From assembly GCA_016188625.1 (NCBI GenBank), contig JACPHL010000339.1:1-6534 (forward strand): DNA of 6,534 nucleotides. Direction: 5' to 3'. The notes beneath the pieces were generated by a model, which saw only the letters and a program-made list of their open reading frames with translations, did no database searches and had not been told where the DNA came from. Source of the DNA: Candidatus Rokuibacteriota bacterium. GTDB taxonomy: Bacteria > Methylomirabilota > Methylomirabilia > Rokubacteriales > JACPHL01. A program made the position numbers and the translations under genes. Position 1 is the stretch's first letter; the number at the start of each line of letters is the position of its first letter. This document shows, one piece after another, positions 1 through 5,988 of this stretch.

Positions 1-221
1 AGGTGGCGACCACGGCCCGCGACGGCCTCGGCAGCCTGATCGCCGGCGGGGCGACGGCCCTCCTGATCAGCCAGATCCTCGTCAACCTCGGGATGGTGGT
101 GGGGCTCCTCCCGGTGGTGGGGCTCCCCCTCCCCCTGATGAGCTACGGGGGCTCGGCGCTCGTGACCGCCTTCGGGGCCCTCGCCCTGATCGTCAACGTC
201 CGGATGCGGCGGTTCGCCTGA
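1..221 (+). CDS. rodA: RodA (SEDS peptidoglycan glycosyltransferase), C-terminal fragment
   Basis: This is the last 72 or so codons of a SEDS-family protein; the gene begins left of the window and is read in the frame whose codons start at base 3. RodA polymerises glycan strands of the side-wall peptidoglycan in the inner membrane together with its cognate class B PBP. The fragment shows a hydrophobic helix, then the conserved NLGMVVGLLPVVGLPLPLMS stretch followed directly by YGGS, then a last membrane helix and a basic VRMRRF tail. The 'GLLPVxGxPLPxxSYGG' signature and 'NxRMRRF' end fit RodA better than FtsW, whose equivalent usually reads 'LPxxGxxLPFISYGG', but FtsW cannot be fully excluded from a fragment. 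The GTG at base 3 is not taken as a start because family homology runs through it. The TGA stop (219-221) overlaps the next start, so it is probably co-transcribed with rng. Confidence 0.88.
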   Translation, partial: VATTARDGLGSLIAGGATALLISQILVNLGMVVGLLPVVGLPLPLMSYGGSALVTAFGALALIVNVRMRRFA

Positions 222-1735
222 TGGCCCGCCGGATCATCGTCAACGCCGGGCTCGCCGAGACCCGGGTCGCGGTCCTGGAGAGCGGGCTCCTGACCGAGCT
301 GGCCATCGAGCGCCGGCGCCGCCCCTCCATCGTGGGGAACGTCTACAAGGGGGTCGTCACCAACGTCCTCCCCGGGATGCAGGCCGCCTTCGTCAACATC
401 GGCCTCGCCAAGGACGCCTTCCTCTACGCCGGCGACGTTACCGCCAACGTCGGGGAGTACGAGCGGATGATGCTGGCCGAGGAGGAGGCCGACATCGAGC
501 TCGAGGAGGCGCCCGAGCGGGAGCGCCGGGAGATCGTGCCCATCGACGACCTCCTCAGGAAGGGGCAGGAGGTCCTGGTCCAGGTCTCCAAGGAGTCGCT
601 GGGGACCAAGGGGGCGCGGGTCACCTCCTTCATCAGCTTGCCCGGCCGCTACCTGGTCTTCATGCCGCAGGTGAGCCATATCGGCGTCTCCCGCCGGATC
701 AAGGACGAGCGGGAGCGCGACCGCCTGCGGCGGCTGGTCAAGGCGATGCGGCCGGCCCAGGGCGGGGTCATCATCCGGACCGCGGCGGAGGAGAAGGGGG
801 AGGAGGAGTTCGCCCAGGACCTCGAGTTCCTGGGCCGGCACTGGGCCCAGATCCAGGCCCGCTTCGCCCAGGCCCCCGCCCCCTCCCTGATCCACGAGGA
901 GGTGGACCTGGTCTTCCGGGTGGTCCGCGACCTCTTCACCCCCGAGGTGGAGGAGATCCTCATCGACGCCGAGGAGGAATACCGGAAGGGCCTGGAGTAC
1001 GCCCGGGCCCTGGTCCCCGCCCTCGCCCACCGCGTCCGCCTCTACGAGGGGCGGGAGCCGATCTTCGAGGCCACCGGGGTGGAGAAGGAGCTGGAGAAGG
1101 CCCTGCGCCGGAAGGTCTGGCTCAAGTCGGGGGGCTACCTGGTGATCGACCAGACCGAGGCCCTGGTCTCCATCGACGTCAACACGGGCAAGTACGTCGG
1201 CAAGCGGGACTTCGAGGAGACCATCCTCAAGATCAACCTGGAGGCGGTCAACGAGATCGTCCGCCAGATTCGCCTCCGCGACCTCGGGGTGATCATCATC
1301 ATCGACTTCATCGACATGGATCGGGAGGACCACCGCCAGCAGGTCTCCCGGGCCCTCAGGAAGGCCATGGTGCAGGACAAGTCGCGGACCAACATCCTGG
1401 AGATCTCCGAGCTCGGTCTGGTCGAGATGACCCGCAAGCGCGTCCGCCAGGACCTCCGCGCCCTCCTCTCCCAGCCCTGTCCGGTCTGCCGGGGGACGGG
1501 GGTGGTCCGCTCGGAGGCCACCATCGCCGCCGAGATCTTCCGGAAGATCCAGGCCGCGGCCCGGGACGTGGGGGGCCAGGAGATCCTCCTGCGCGTCAAC
1601 CCGGAGATGGCCACGTACCTCCAGGAGCAGGAGCCCGAGGCCCTCGAGCGCCTCCAGCGGGAGATCCAGCGGAAGGTCACCCTCCAGGCGGCCCCCGGCC
1701 TCCACAAGGAGGAGTACGAGATCATCTCCCGCTGA
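221..1735 (+). CDS. rng: Ribonuclease G (RNase E/G family endoribonuclease)
   Basis: This is a complete 504-residue protein. RNase E/G enzymes are Mg-dependent endonucleases that cut single-stranded AU-rich RNA and act in rRNA maturation and mRNA decay. An S1 RNA-binding domain begins around residues 35-70 (RPSIVGNVYKGVV, then PGMQAAFVNIG). The catalytic aspartates are D319 in SIDVNTGK and D362 in IIIIDFIDM; their 43-residue spacing equals that of D303/D346 in E. coli RNase E. A Zn-link CPVC (C420, C423) follows 58 residues later, again the RNase E spacing. The length (E. coli RNase G is 489 aa) and the KSGGYLVIDQTEA and LGLVEMTRKR motifs fit RNase G; there is no long disordered degradosome scaffold, so it is not a full-size RNase E. 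The S1 domain has an acidic loop at about residues 85-105, a little longer than in E. coli RNase G. The ATG overlaps the rodA stop as TGATG, which argues for an operon with translational coupling. Confidence 0.95.
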   Translation: MARRIIVNAGLAETRVAVLESGLLTELAIERRRRPSIVGNVYKGVVTNVLPGMQAAFVNIGLAKDAFLYAGDVTANVGEYERMMLAEEEADIELEEAPERERREIVPIDDLLRKGQEVLVQVSKESLGTKGARVTSFISLPGRYLVFMPQVSHIGVSRRIKDERERDRLRRLVKAMRPAQGGVIIRTAAEEKGEEEFAQDLEFLGRHWAQIQARFAQAPAPSLIHEEVDLVFRVVRDLFTPEVEEILIDAEEEYRKGLEYARALVPALAHRVRLYEGREPIFEATGVEKELEKALRRKVWLKSGGYLVIDQTEALVSIDVNTGKYVGKRDFEETILKINLEAVNEIVRQIRLRDLGVIIIIDFIDMDREDHRQQVSRALRKAMVQDKSRTNILEISELGLVEMTRKRVRQDLRALLSQPCPVCRGTGVVRSEATIAAEIFRKIQAAARDVGGQEILLRVNPEMATYLQEQEPEALERLQREIQRKVTLQAAPGLHKEEYEIISR

Positions 1736-1748
1736 ACCAGCCCCGGGG

Positions 1749-1777
1749 TTGACAGGGCCCCGGCGGCCTGATACCCT
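1749..1777 (+). promoter_or_regulatory. Sigma70-type promoter of the csoR-copA operon
   Basis: A perfect -35 hexamer TTGACA (1749-1754) is followed by exactly 17 bases and then TACCCT (1772-1777), which keeps the three most conserved -10 positions (T, A and final T). It starts 13 bases after the rng stop. The inferred transcription start near 1784 would leave a very short leader before the csoR ATG. The weak GC-rich -10 lies within the left arm of the CsoR-type operator, so repressor binding would block RNA polymerase directly. The -35 also sits in the loop of a possible CCGGGG/CCCCGG stem (1743-1748 with 1758-1763). Confidence 0.7.
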
Positions 1778-1791
1778 ACCCAGGTAGGGTA
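1772..1791. promoter_or_regulatory. CsoR-type copper operator (perfect inverted repeat)
   Basis: TACCCTACC-CA-GGTAGGGTA is a perfect 9 bp inverted repeat with a two-base spacer. Its TACCC...GGGTA outer ends and GC-tract arms are of the kind recognised by the CsoR/RcnR family. It overlaps the -10 element and ends at the csoR ribosome binding site, directly before a csoR gene. The expected mode is repression without copper and release when Cu(I) binds CsoR. The position and symmetry are seen directly; binding by this CsoR is inferred. Confidence 0.85.
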
Positions 1792-1801
1792 AGGAGCGCC
1801 G

Positions 1802-2083
1802 ATGATCGACCAGGAGACCAAGACCAAGGCGCTGGCGCGGCTCCGCCGGATCGAGGGGCAGATCCAGGGGATCCAGCGGATGGTCGCCGGGGGGGAGTAC
1901 TGCGTGGACATCCTCCTCCAGTGCGCGGCCGTCCAGGGGGCGCTGGGGCAGGTCCAGAAGCTCCTGCTGGGACGCCACATCGAGAGCTGCGTGACCGACG
2001 CCATGCGCTCGGGCAGCGCGCGGGAGCGGGCGCGGAAGATCGAGGAGCTGATCGAGGTCTTCTCCCGCTACAACGGCCGCTGA
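1802..2083 (+). CDS. csoR: Copper-sensing transcriptional repressor CsoR
   Basis: This 93-residue, all-helical protein of the CsoR/RcnR family (DUF156) is cytoplasmic and probably a tetramer. The N-terminal helix carries [18 protein letters not shown], the family hallmark. The Cu(I) ligands of M. tuberculosis CsoR (C36, H61, C65) align here with C34 (GEYCVDIL), H59 and C63 (RHIESC), with identical 25- and 4-residue spacing. The tyrosine before the first Cys (Y33) and an IEEL glutamate near residue 81-82 match second-shell positions. The retained His speaks against the persulfide sensor CstR, and the Cys-His-Cys set against RcnR (Ni/Co) and FrmR. C41 is an additional cysteine beyond the canonical ligands. 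The ATG is preceded by AAGGAG (1791-1796) with a 5-base gap. It lies just upstream of copA and downstream of its own predicted operator, so it is likely autoregulated. Confidence 0.93.
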   Translation: MIDQETKTKALARLRRIEGQIQGIQRMVAGGEYCVDILLQCAAVQGALGQVQKLLLGRHIESCVTDAMRSGSARERARKIEELIEVFSRYNGR

Positions 2084-2103
2084 GCCCCGAGGAGCCCAGA
2101 CGG

Positions 2104-4587
2104 ATGTCCCGCGCGACCCCCGAGACCACCCCCGCCGCCGGGGAGCGGCTCGACCTCCCCGTCCAGGGGATGAGCTGTGCCTCGTGCGTCGCCCGGATCG
2201 AGGAGGGCCTCTCGGGCCTCTCCGGGGTCCTCGGGGCCAGCGTGAACTTCGCCGCCGAGAAGGTGACCATCACCTACGATCCTGACCGGATCCGGGTCAC
2301 GGAGTTCATCAAGACGATCCGGGAGCTCGGCTACTCCTCCCCCCTTCAGAAGGCGACCCTGGCGGTCTCGGGGATGTCCTGCGCTTCCTGCGTGGCCACG
2401 ATCGAGAAGGGGCTCTACCAGCTCCCGGGGGTGGTGCTCGCGGGCGTCAACCTTGGGACCGAGAAGGCCACGGTGGAGTATGTCCCGGGGACGATCCGGG
2501 TCGAGGACCTCACGCGGGCCGTCGAGGCGGTCGGCTACACCGCCGAGCCGCTGGAGGCCCCGGAGGCGGGGGTGGACCGGGAGAAGCTCGCCCGGGAGCG
2601 CGAGATCCGCCGGCTCCGGATCAAGACCCTGGCGGGGGCCGCCCTCAGCGTCCCCCTCATGCTGGGGAGCTTCCCCGAGTGGTTCCCGTGGGTGCCGGGG
2701 CTCCTCACCGAGTACGTCGTCCTCTTCCTCCTGGCCACCCCGGTCCACCTCTGGGTCGGGTGGCAGTTCCACGTGCGGTTCTGGCGGGCCCTCCACCACC
2801 GGACCGCGGACATGAACACCCTGGTCTCCGTCGGGACCTCGGCGGGGTATCTCTACAGCGTGCTGGTCACCTTCGTCCCCGGGCTCTTCGCCGCGGAGGG
2901 CCTGGCCGCCGGCGTCTACTTCGAGACCGTGGCGATCCTCCACACCCTCATCATCCTGGGCCGCTGGCTCGAGGCCCGGGCCCGGGGGCGGACCTCCGAG
3001 GCGATCAAGAAGCTCATGGGCCTCCAGGCCAAGACCGCCCGGGTCGTCCGCGACGGCCGGGAGGTGGACATCCCGGTGGAGGAGGTCGAGGTCGGCGACC
3101 TCGTGGTCGTCCGCCCGGGCGAGAAGATCCCGGTGGACGGGCTCGTCCGCGAGGGGGCCTCGGCCGTGGACGAGTCGATGCTGACCGGGGAGTCGCTGCC
3201 GGTGGAGAAGCGGCCGGGGGACGAGGTCTTCGGGGCCACCCTCAACAAGACCGGCCGGTTCGTCTTCGAGGCGACCAAGGTCGGCCGGGAGACGGTCCTC
3301 GCCCAGATCATCCAGCTCGTCGAGGCGGCCCAGGCCTCGAAGCCCCCGATCCAGAAGCTGGCCGACCGGATCGCGGGGGTCTTCGTCCCGATCGTCATCG
3401 GGATCGCGCTGGCGAGCTTCGGGATCTGGATGGCCTGGGGACCCGCCCCCGCCCTGATCTTCGCCCTTGCCAACTTCATGGCCGTCCTCCTGATCGCCTG
3501 CCCCTGCGCCATCGGCCTGGCGGCCCCGACGGCCCTCATGGTCGGGATCGGGAAGGGGGCCGAGCACGGCATCCTCTTCCGGGGGGCCGAGGCGCTCGAG
3601 TTCGCCTCGAAGCTCACCGCGATCGTGTTCGACAAGACCGGAACCCTGACCCGGGGCGAGCCGTCGGTGACCGACCTCCTGCCGGTCAACGGCGTTACTC
3701 CCCAGGATCTCCTCCGCTTCGCCGCCTCGGCGGAGCGGGGCTCGGAGCACCCGTTGGGTGAGGCGATCGTCAGCCGGGCGCAGGGCGAGGGTGTGGAGCT
3801 GGCCACTCCCGAGGAGTTTCTGGCGATCCCCGGCCACGGGATCCGGGCGCGGGTGCAGGGGCGCGAGGTCCTCCTGGGGAATCTCAAGCTCATGACCGAC
3901 GAAGGCGTGGATCTCGACGGCCTGGCCAAGGAGGCGGAGCGCCTGGCCGGGGAGGGGAAGACCCCGATGTTCGTGGCGGTGGACGGTCGGGCGGCCGGCA
4001 TCGTCGCGGTGGCCGACACCCTGAAGCCCGAGTCCCGCGAGGCGGTCGAGGCCCTCCACCGGCTCGGGCTCGAGGTGGCCATGATCACCGGCGACAACCG
4101 CCGGACCGCCGAGGCGATCGCCCGCCAGGTGGGGATCGACCGGGTCCTGGCTGAGGTCCTCCCCCAGGCCAAGGCCGAGGAGGTCCAGCGGCTCCAGTCC
4201 GAAGGAAAGGGCGTCGCCATGGTCGGGGACGGGATCAACGACGCCCCGGCCCTCGCTCAGGCGGACGTGGGGATCGCCCTCGGCACGGGGACCGACGTGG
4301 CCATGGCCGCCTCGGACATCACCCTGATCACGGGAGACCTCCGGGGGGTGGTGACGGCCATCGCGCTCTCCAAACGGACGATGCGGACCATGAAGCAGAA
4401 CTTTTTCTGGGCCTTCGCTTACAACACCGCGCTGATCCCGGTCGCGGCCGGAATCCTCTACCCGGTCGCCGGGCTCCTGATGAGCCCGATGCTGGCTGGA
4501 GCGGCGATGGCCTTCAGCTCCGTCTCGGTGGTGTCGAACTCGCTCCGCCTCAAGCGCTTCCGACCCCCTCGCTCATCCGGGAGGTGA
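2104..4587 (+). CDS. copA: Cu(I)-exporting P1B-1-type ATPase CopA
   Basis: This 827-residue inner-membrane pump exports Cu(I) from the cytoplasm using ATP. Two N-terminal heavy-metal-associated domains each carry GMSCASC (C25/C28 and C93/C96). Membrane helices run from about residue 175. The actuator domain has TGES (361-364), the transport helix has CPC (466-468), and DKTGT starts at the phosphorylated D510. The nucleotide domain has SEHP (H549, P550) and GHGI (577-580); TGDN (662-665) and GDGIND (708-713) close the P domain. The last helices hold Y773/N774 and M802/S806, spaced as in A. fulgidus CopA (Y682/N683, M711/S715), which marks Cu(I) specificity rather than Zn, Cd or Co. The length is typical. 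The reading frame is open further upstream into csoR, but the ATG at 2104 is preferred because it has GAGGAG (2089-2094) 9 bases ahead and leaves a short N-terminus before the first metal-binding domain. It lies 20 bases after csoR. The stop is embedded in the next Shine-Dalgarno. Confidence 0.96.
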   Translation: MSRATPETTPAAGERLDLPVQGMSCASCVARIEEGLSGLSGVLGASVNFAAEKVTITYDPDRIRVTEFIKTIRELGYSSPLQKATLAVSGMSCASCVATIEKGLYQLPGVVLAGVNLGTEKATVEYVPGTIRVEDLTRAVEAVGYTAEPLEAPEAGVDREKLAREREIRRLRIKTLAGAALSVPLMLGSFPEWFPWVPGLLTEYVVLFLLATPVHLWVGWQFHVRFWRALHHRTADMNTLVSVGTSAGYLYSVLVTFVPGLFAAEGLAAGVYFETVAILHTLIILGRWLEARARGRTSEAIKKLMGLQAKTARVVRDGREVDIPVEEVEVGDLVVVRPGEKIPVDGLVREGASAVDESMLTGESLPVEKRPGDEVFGATLNKTGRFVFEATKVGRETVLAQIIQLVEAAQASKPPIQKLADRIAGVFVPIVIGIALASFGIWMAWGPAPALIFALANFMAVLLIACPCAIGLAAPTALMVGIGKGAEHGILFRGAEALEFASKLTAIVFDKTGTLTRGEPSVTDLLPVNGVTPQDLLRFAASAERGSEHPLGEAIVSRAQGEGVELATPEEFLAIPGHGIRARVQGREVLLGNLKLMTDEGVDLDGLAKEAERLAGEGKTPMFVAVDGRAAGIVAVADTLKPESREAVEALHRLGLEVAMITGDNRRTAEAIARQVGIDRVLAEVLPQAKAEEVQRLQSEGKGVAMVGDGINDAPALAQADVGIALGTGTDVAMAASDITLITGDLRGVVTAIALSKRTMRTMKQNFFWAFAYNTALIPVAAGILYPVAGLLMSPMLAGAAMAFSSVSVVSNSLRLKRFRPPRSSGR

Positions 4588-4589
4588 TC
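4580..4589 (+). promoter_or_regulatory. Perfect 10-base Shine-Dalgarno overlapping the copA stop
   Basis: GGAGGTGATC is complementary over all ten bases to the usual 3' end of bacterial 16S rRNA, and its TGA is the copA stop codon (4585-4587). Eight bases separate GGAGG from the ATG at 4593. It is the strongest ribosome binding site in the window, yet the ORF it serves is only 18 codons long. Ribosomes finishing copA would also sit on it, which suits re-initiation. Confidence 0.8.
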
Positions 4590-4592
4590 GCG

Positions 4593-4649
4593 ATGGCGAA
4601 GGATCCGGCGACCTTCGACCGGGATCCCGCCAAGCGCCTGACGCGATGA
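4593..4649 (+). pseudogene. 18-codon ORF, probable collapsed YHS-domain gene
   Basis: The ORF encodes MAKDPATFDRDPAKRLTR. YHS metal-binding domains, common partners of copper ATPases, typically begin with (A)KDPVCGM and end with a 'GC(K/R)xxFDxDPxxYL' segment. Here the first residues (MAKDP) and the end (ATFDRDPAKRL) are both present but about 30 residues between them, including all the metal-binding cysteines, are missing. This looks like an in-frame internal deletion. It begins 5 bases after copA behind a perfect Shine-Dalgarno, and its stop overlaps the next start as ATGA (4646-4649), so the gene ends seem intact and it may still be translated. Alternatively it is a genuine short leader ORF that couples copA to the next gene, with a chance resemblance to YHS ends. 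A peptide this short cannot prove homology. Confidence 0.5.
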
Positions 4650-4873
4650 CCGGACGCCAGCGCCCGGTCCTCCGGCTCCTCCTCGCTCCCGCGCTCGCCG
4701 CGACGAGCGTCGCGTACCTGGCCCACAACCCGCTCTCCGCCCTCCTCGCCGGCAAGGTCCTCGGGGCCGTGGAGCTCTGGGCGTGGTTCCCCCTCGCCCT
4801 GGCCGCCGCCGCGGCCGCCGGCTACCTCGGCTGTCGGATCGGGCGGCTGGTCGAGGCCCCCGGGTCGCCGTGA
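4646..4873 (+). CDS. Small two-helix membrane protein of unknown function
   Basis: This 75-residue protein is not recognised as any named family. It has a short basic N-terminus (MTGRQRPVLR), a hydrophobic helix at about residues 8-27, a short linker with NPLSALLAGK, a second alanine-rich helix at about 43-63 (WAWFPLALAAAAAAGYLG), then a C-terminus with two arginines (CRIGRLVEAP). Such a layout suggests an inner-membrane hairpin with both ends in the cytoplasm by the positive-inside rule. A single cysteine (C63) sits at the end of helix two. Its ATG overlaps the stop of the 18-codon ORF (ATGA) and no good Shine-Dalgarno precedes it, so its translation probably depends on coupling. Its stop overlaps the next GTG. 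Position in the csoR-copA unit suggests a role linked to copper or to the pump, but nothing in the sequence shows metal binding. Confidence 0.72.
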   Translation: MTGRQRPVLRLLLAPALAATSVAYLAHNPLSALLAGKVLGAVELWAWFPLALAAAAAAGYLGCRIGRLVEAPGSP

Positions 4874-5775
4874 TCACCTCCTCCTACCTCGCCGCCGCCG
4901 ACCGCTACGAGCGCACCATGCACGGCTGGGTGGACGCCCCCCGGCCCGACGCCTTCACCCTGAACGTCCGGGTCGCCGACCCCTGGGTCGCGGTGGAGCT
5001 GGTGGCGGTGACGCTCCCCTCCCCGGCGTACACGATCCAGGGCGCGCAGGGTCGGGCCTTGGTGGGGCCGCCGGAGCGGCTGGACCCCGCCCTCGGGGGG
5101 GCGATGCGAGGGCTGGCCGGCCTCGCGATGACCGGCGGGTTCACGCGGAAGGTCGCCGAGATCCTCGGGGCGCGGTCGGGTGCCCAGTACTTCGTCGACG
5201 CGGCGATCGAGGTGGCCAGGCTGGCGCGGCAGGTCACGCGGCTCCCGCCCGAGCGCGTCCGGCAGGCCGTCGGCGAGGGGGCGCTGGGGTTCTGGCGGAT
5301 GGACCTGGCGGGGTGGGCGGAGTTCACCGACAGCTGCTACACCTACCGTCCCGAGAGCGAGGCCCTCTTCCGGGAGCGGCCCGTCGCCACCGCGATGGCG
5401 CCGGAGTTCTACGCCCCGTCCCTCGGCGCGGCCCGCATCTTCAACCGGATGAAGGTCGCGCGCCTCGAGCGCCGGGACGGCCGGCTCCTCCTCGCCCACT
5501 CCATGTTCGACGAGGCCCACAGCTTCCAGATCTGGTACTGGGTGGACCTGGCCTCGGGGACGGTCGTGGACGCAGGCTCCCTGACCCCGCGCCTCCCCTA
5601 CCTCGGGATCTGCGACGACCCCCAGGCGCGGATCGGTCGCCTGGTCGGGCAGCGGGTGGACGCTGGGCTCCGGAGGGCGCTGGGCGGCTTGATCGGCGGG
5701 CGCGAGGGGTGCGCCCAGCTCTACGACCTGACCGCGGACCTCCTGAAGCTCCTCACCCTGCCGGCATCTGGCTAG
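4870..5775 (+). CDS. DUF2889-like protein with two internal repeats
   Basis: This 301-residue protein, counted from GTG 4870, has no signal peptide or membrane helix evident and is probably cytoplasmic. The second half (about 190-297) resembles DUF2889: a strand-rich part (MFDEAHSFQIWYWVDLASGTVVDA), then PYLGICDDPQARIGRLVGQRV, then ALGGLIGGREGCAQLYDLTADLL, like the family's 'C...L.G..i..G....v...lGG..GCtHL.EL'. Residues 13-121 follow the same plan (MHGWVDAPRPDAFTLNVRV, MRGLAGLAMTGGFTRKVAEI, LGARSGAQYFVDAAIEVARL) but with Ala where the repeat-2 Cys stands. A linker (about 140-185) has DSCYTYRPES. The GTG is chosen because it overlaps the upstream stop (GTGA) and keeps YERTMHG, which seems to belong to repeat 1; ATG 4918 is the alternative. 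No biochemical role is known for DUF2889, and the assignment comes from remembered family pattern, not a search. Confidence 0.7.
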   Translation: MITSSYLAAADRYERTMHGWVDAPRPDAFTLNVRVADPWVAVELVAVTLPSPAYTIQGAQGRALVGPPERLDPALGGAMRGLAGLAMTGGFTRKVAEILGARSGAQYFVDAAIEVARLARQVTRLPPERVRQAVGEGALGFWRMDLAGWAEFTDSCYTYRPESEALFRERPVATAMAPEFYAPSLGAARIFNRMKVARLERRDGRLLLAHSMFDEAHSFQIWYWVDLASGTVVDAGSLTPRLPYLGICDDPQARIGRLVGQRVDAGLRRALGGLIGGREGCAQLYDLTADLLKLLTLPASG

Positions 5776-5826
5776 CTCCCGGCACGGGGTGAGGCCTCGG
5801 CCCCTCGCTCCACACGCTCCGCGACG

Positions 5827-5850
5827 CGCCCGCCAGTGGCTCGCCGGGCG
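5827..5850. terminator. Possible hairpin terminator (weak)
   Basis: CGCCCG (5827-5832) can pair with CGGGCG (5845-5850) around a 12-base loop, about 50 bases after the DUF2889-like gene's stop. The downstream tract CCTCCTCCTTTCGTT is pyrimidine-rich but has no proper run of T, so intrinsic termination is uncertain. Confidence 0.25.
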
Positions 5851-5876
5851 GGGCCCCTCCTCCTTTCGTTCCGAGC

Positions 5877-5911
5877 CCGTGATCCGGCTTCCCCACCCGG
5901 CTCGCTCACGG
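5877..5911. terminator. Possible bidirectional hairpin between convergent genes
   Basis: CCGTGA (5877-5882) pairs with TCACGG (5906-5911), and inside it CCGG (5884-5887) can pair with CCGG (5897-5900) around a nine-base loop, leaving a lopsided internal loop. It lies about midway between the two opposing stop codons, where a shared terminator would be expected. There is no T-run on either side. Confidence 0.3.
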
Positions 5912-5988
5912 CGGGCACCCGCGCCGCTCCGCTTAACGTTCCGCTCGGGCCCGACGCCTCCCCCCAGACCTCCTACTCGGACATATTG

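Larger units (their letters stand above)
5776..5988. other. Convergent intergenic gap, no gene supported
   Basis: These 213 bases separate two genes that converge. The plus strand is strongly C-rich and pyrimidine-biased. An open frame across it (5789-5992) encodes a Pro/Arg-rich low-complexity peptide without a Shine-Dalgarno and is not accepted. The gap holds GC-rich inverted repeats (listed separately) and two similar short tracts, CGTTCCGAGCCCG (5867-5879) and CGTTCCGCTCGGGCCCG (5937-5953). It may therefore be a terminator region or a degenerate dispersed repeat. Confidence 0.6.

Noticed and set aside
1743-1763. CCGGGG/CCCCGG stem after rng as an intrinsic terminator
   Set aside because: No T-run follows, and the loop is occupied by the csoR -35 element, so it is not listed as a terminator.
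143-1978. Long open frame (611 codons) on the minus strand opposite rng and csoR
   Set aside because: The product is rich in Leu, Asp, Gly and Pro with no domain; it lies antisense to a clear RNase G and exists because GC-rich codons on the plus strand suppress stops in this frame.
1921-2103. Upstream extension of copA by 61 codons into csoR
   Set aside because: The extension overlaps csoR, has low-complexity sequence, and the ATG at 2104 has its own GAGGAG site.
2679-3761. 360-codon plus-strand open frame inside copA
   Set aside because: It is out of frame with CopA, and the translation is Gly/Arg/Pro-rich repeats without any recognisable fold.
2068-4059. Long open frame (663 codons) on the minus strand opposite copA
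   Set aside because: It is a low-complexity Arg/Asp/Gly/Pro product, fully antisense to CopA with all its motifs intact; a codon-bias shadow.
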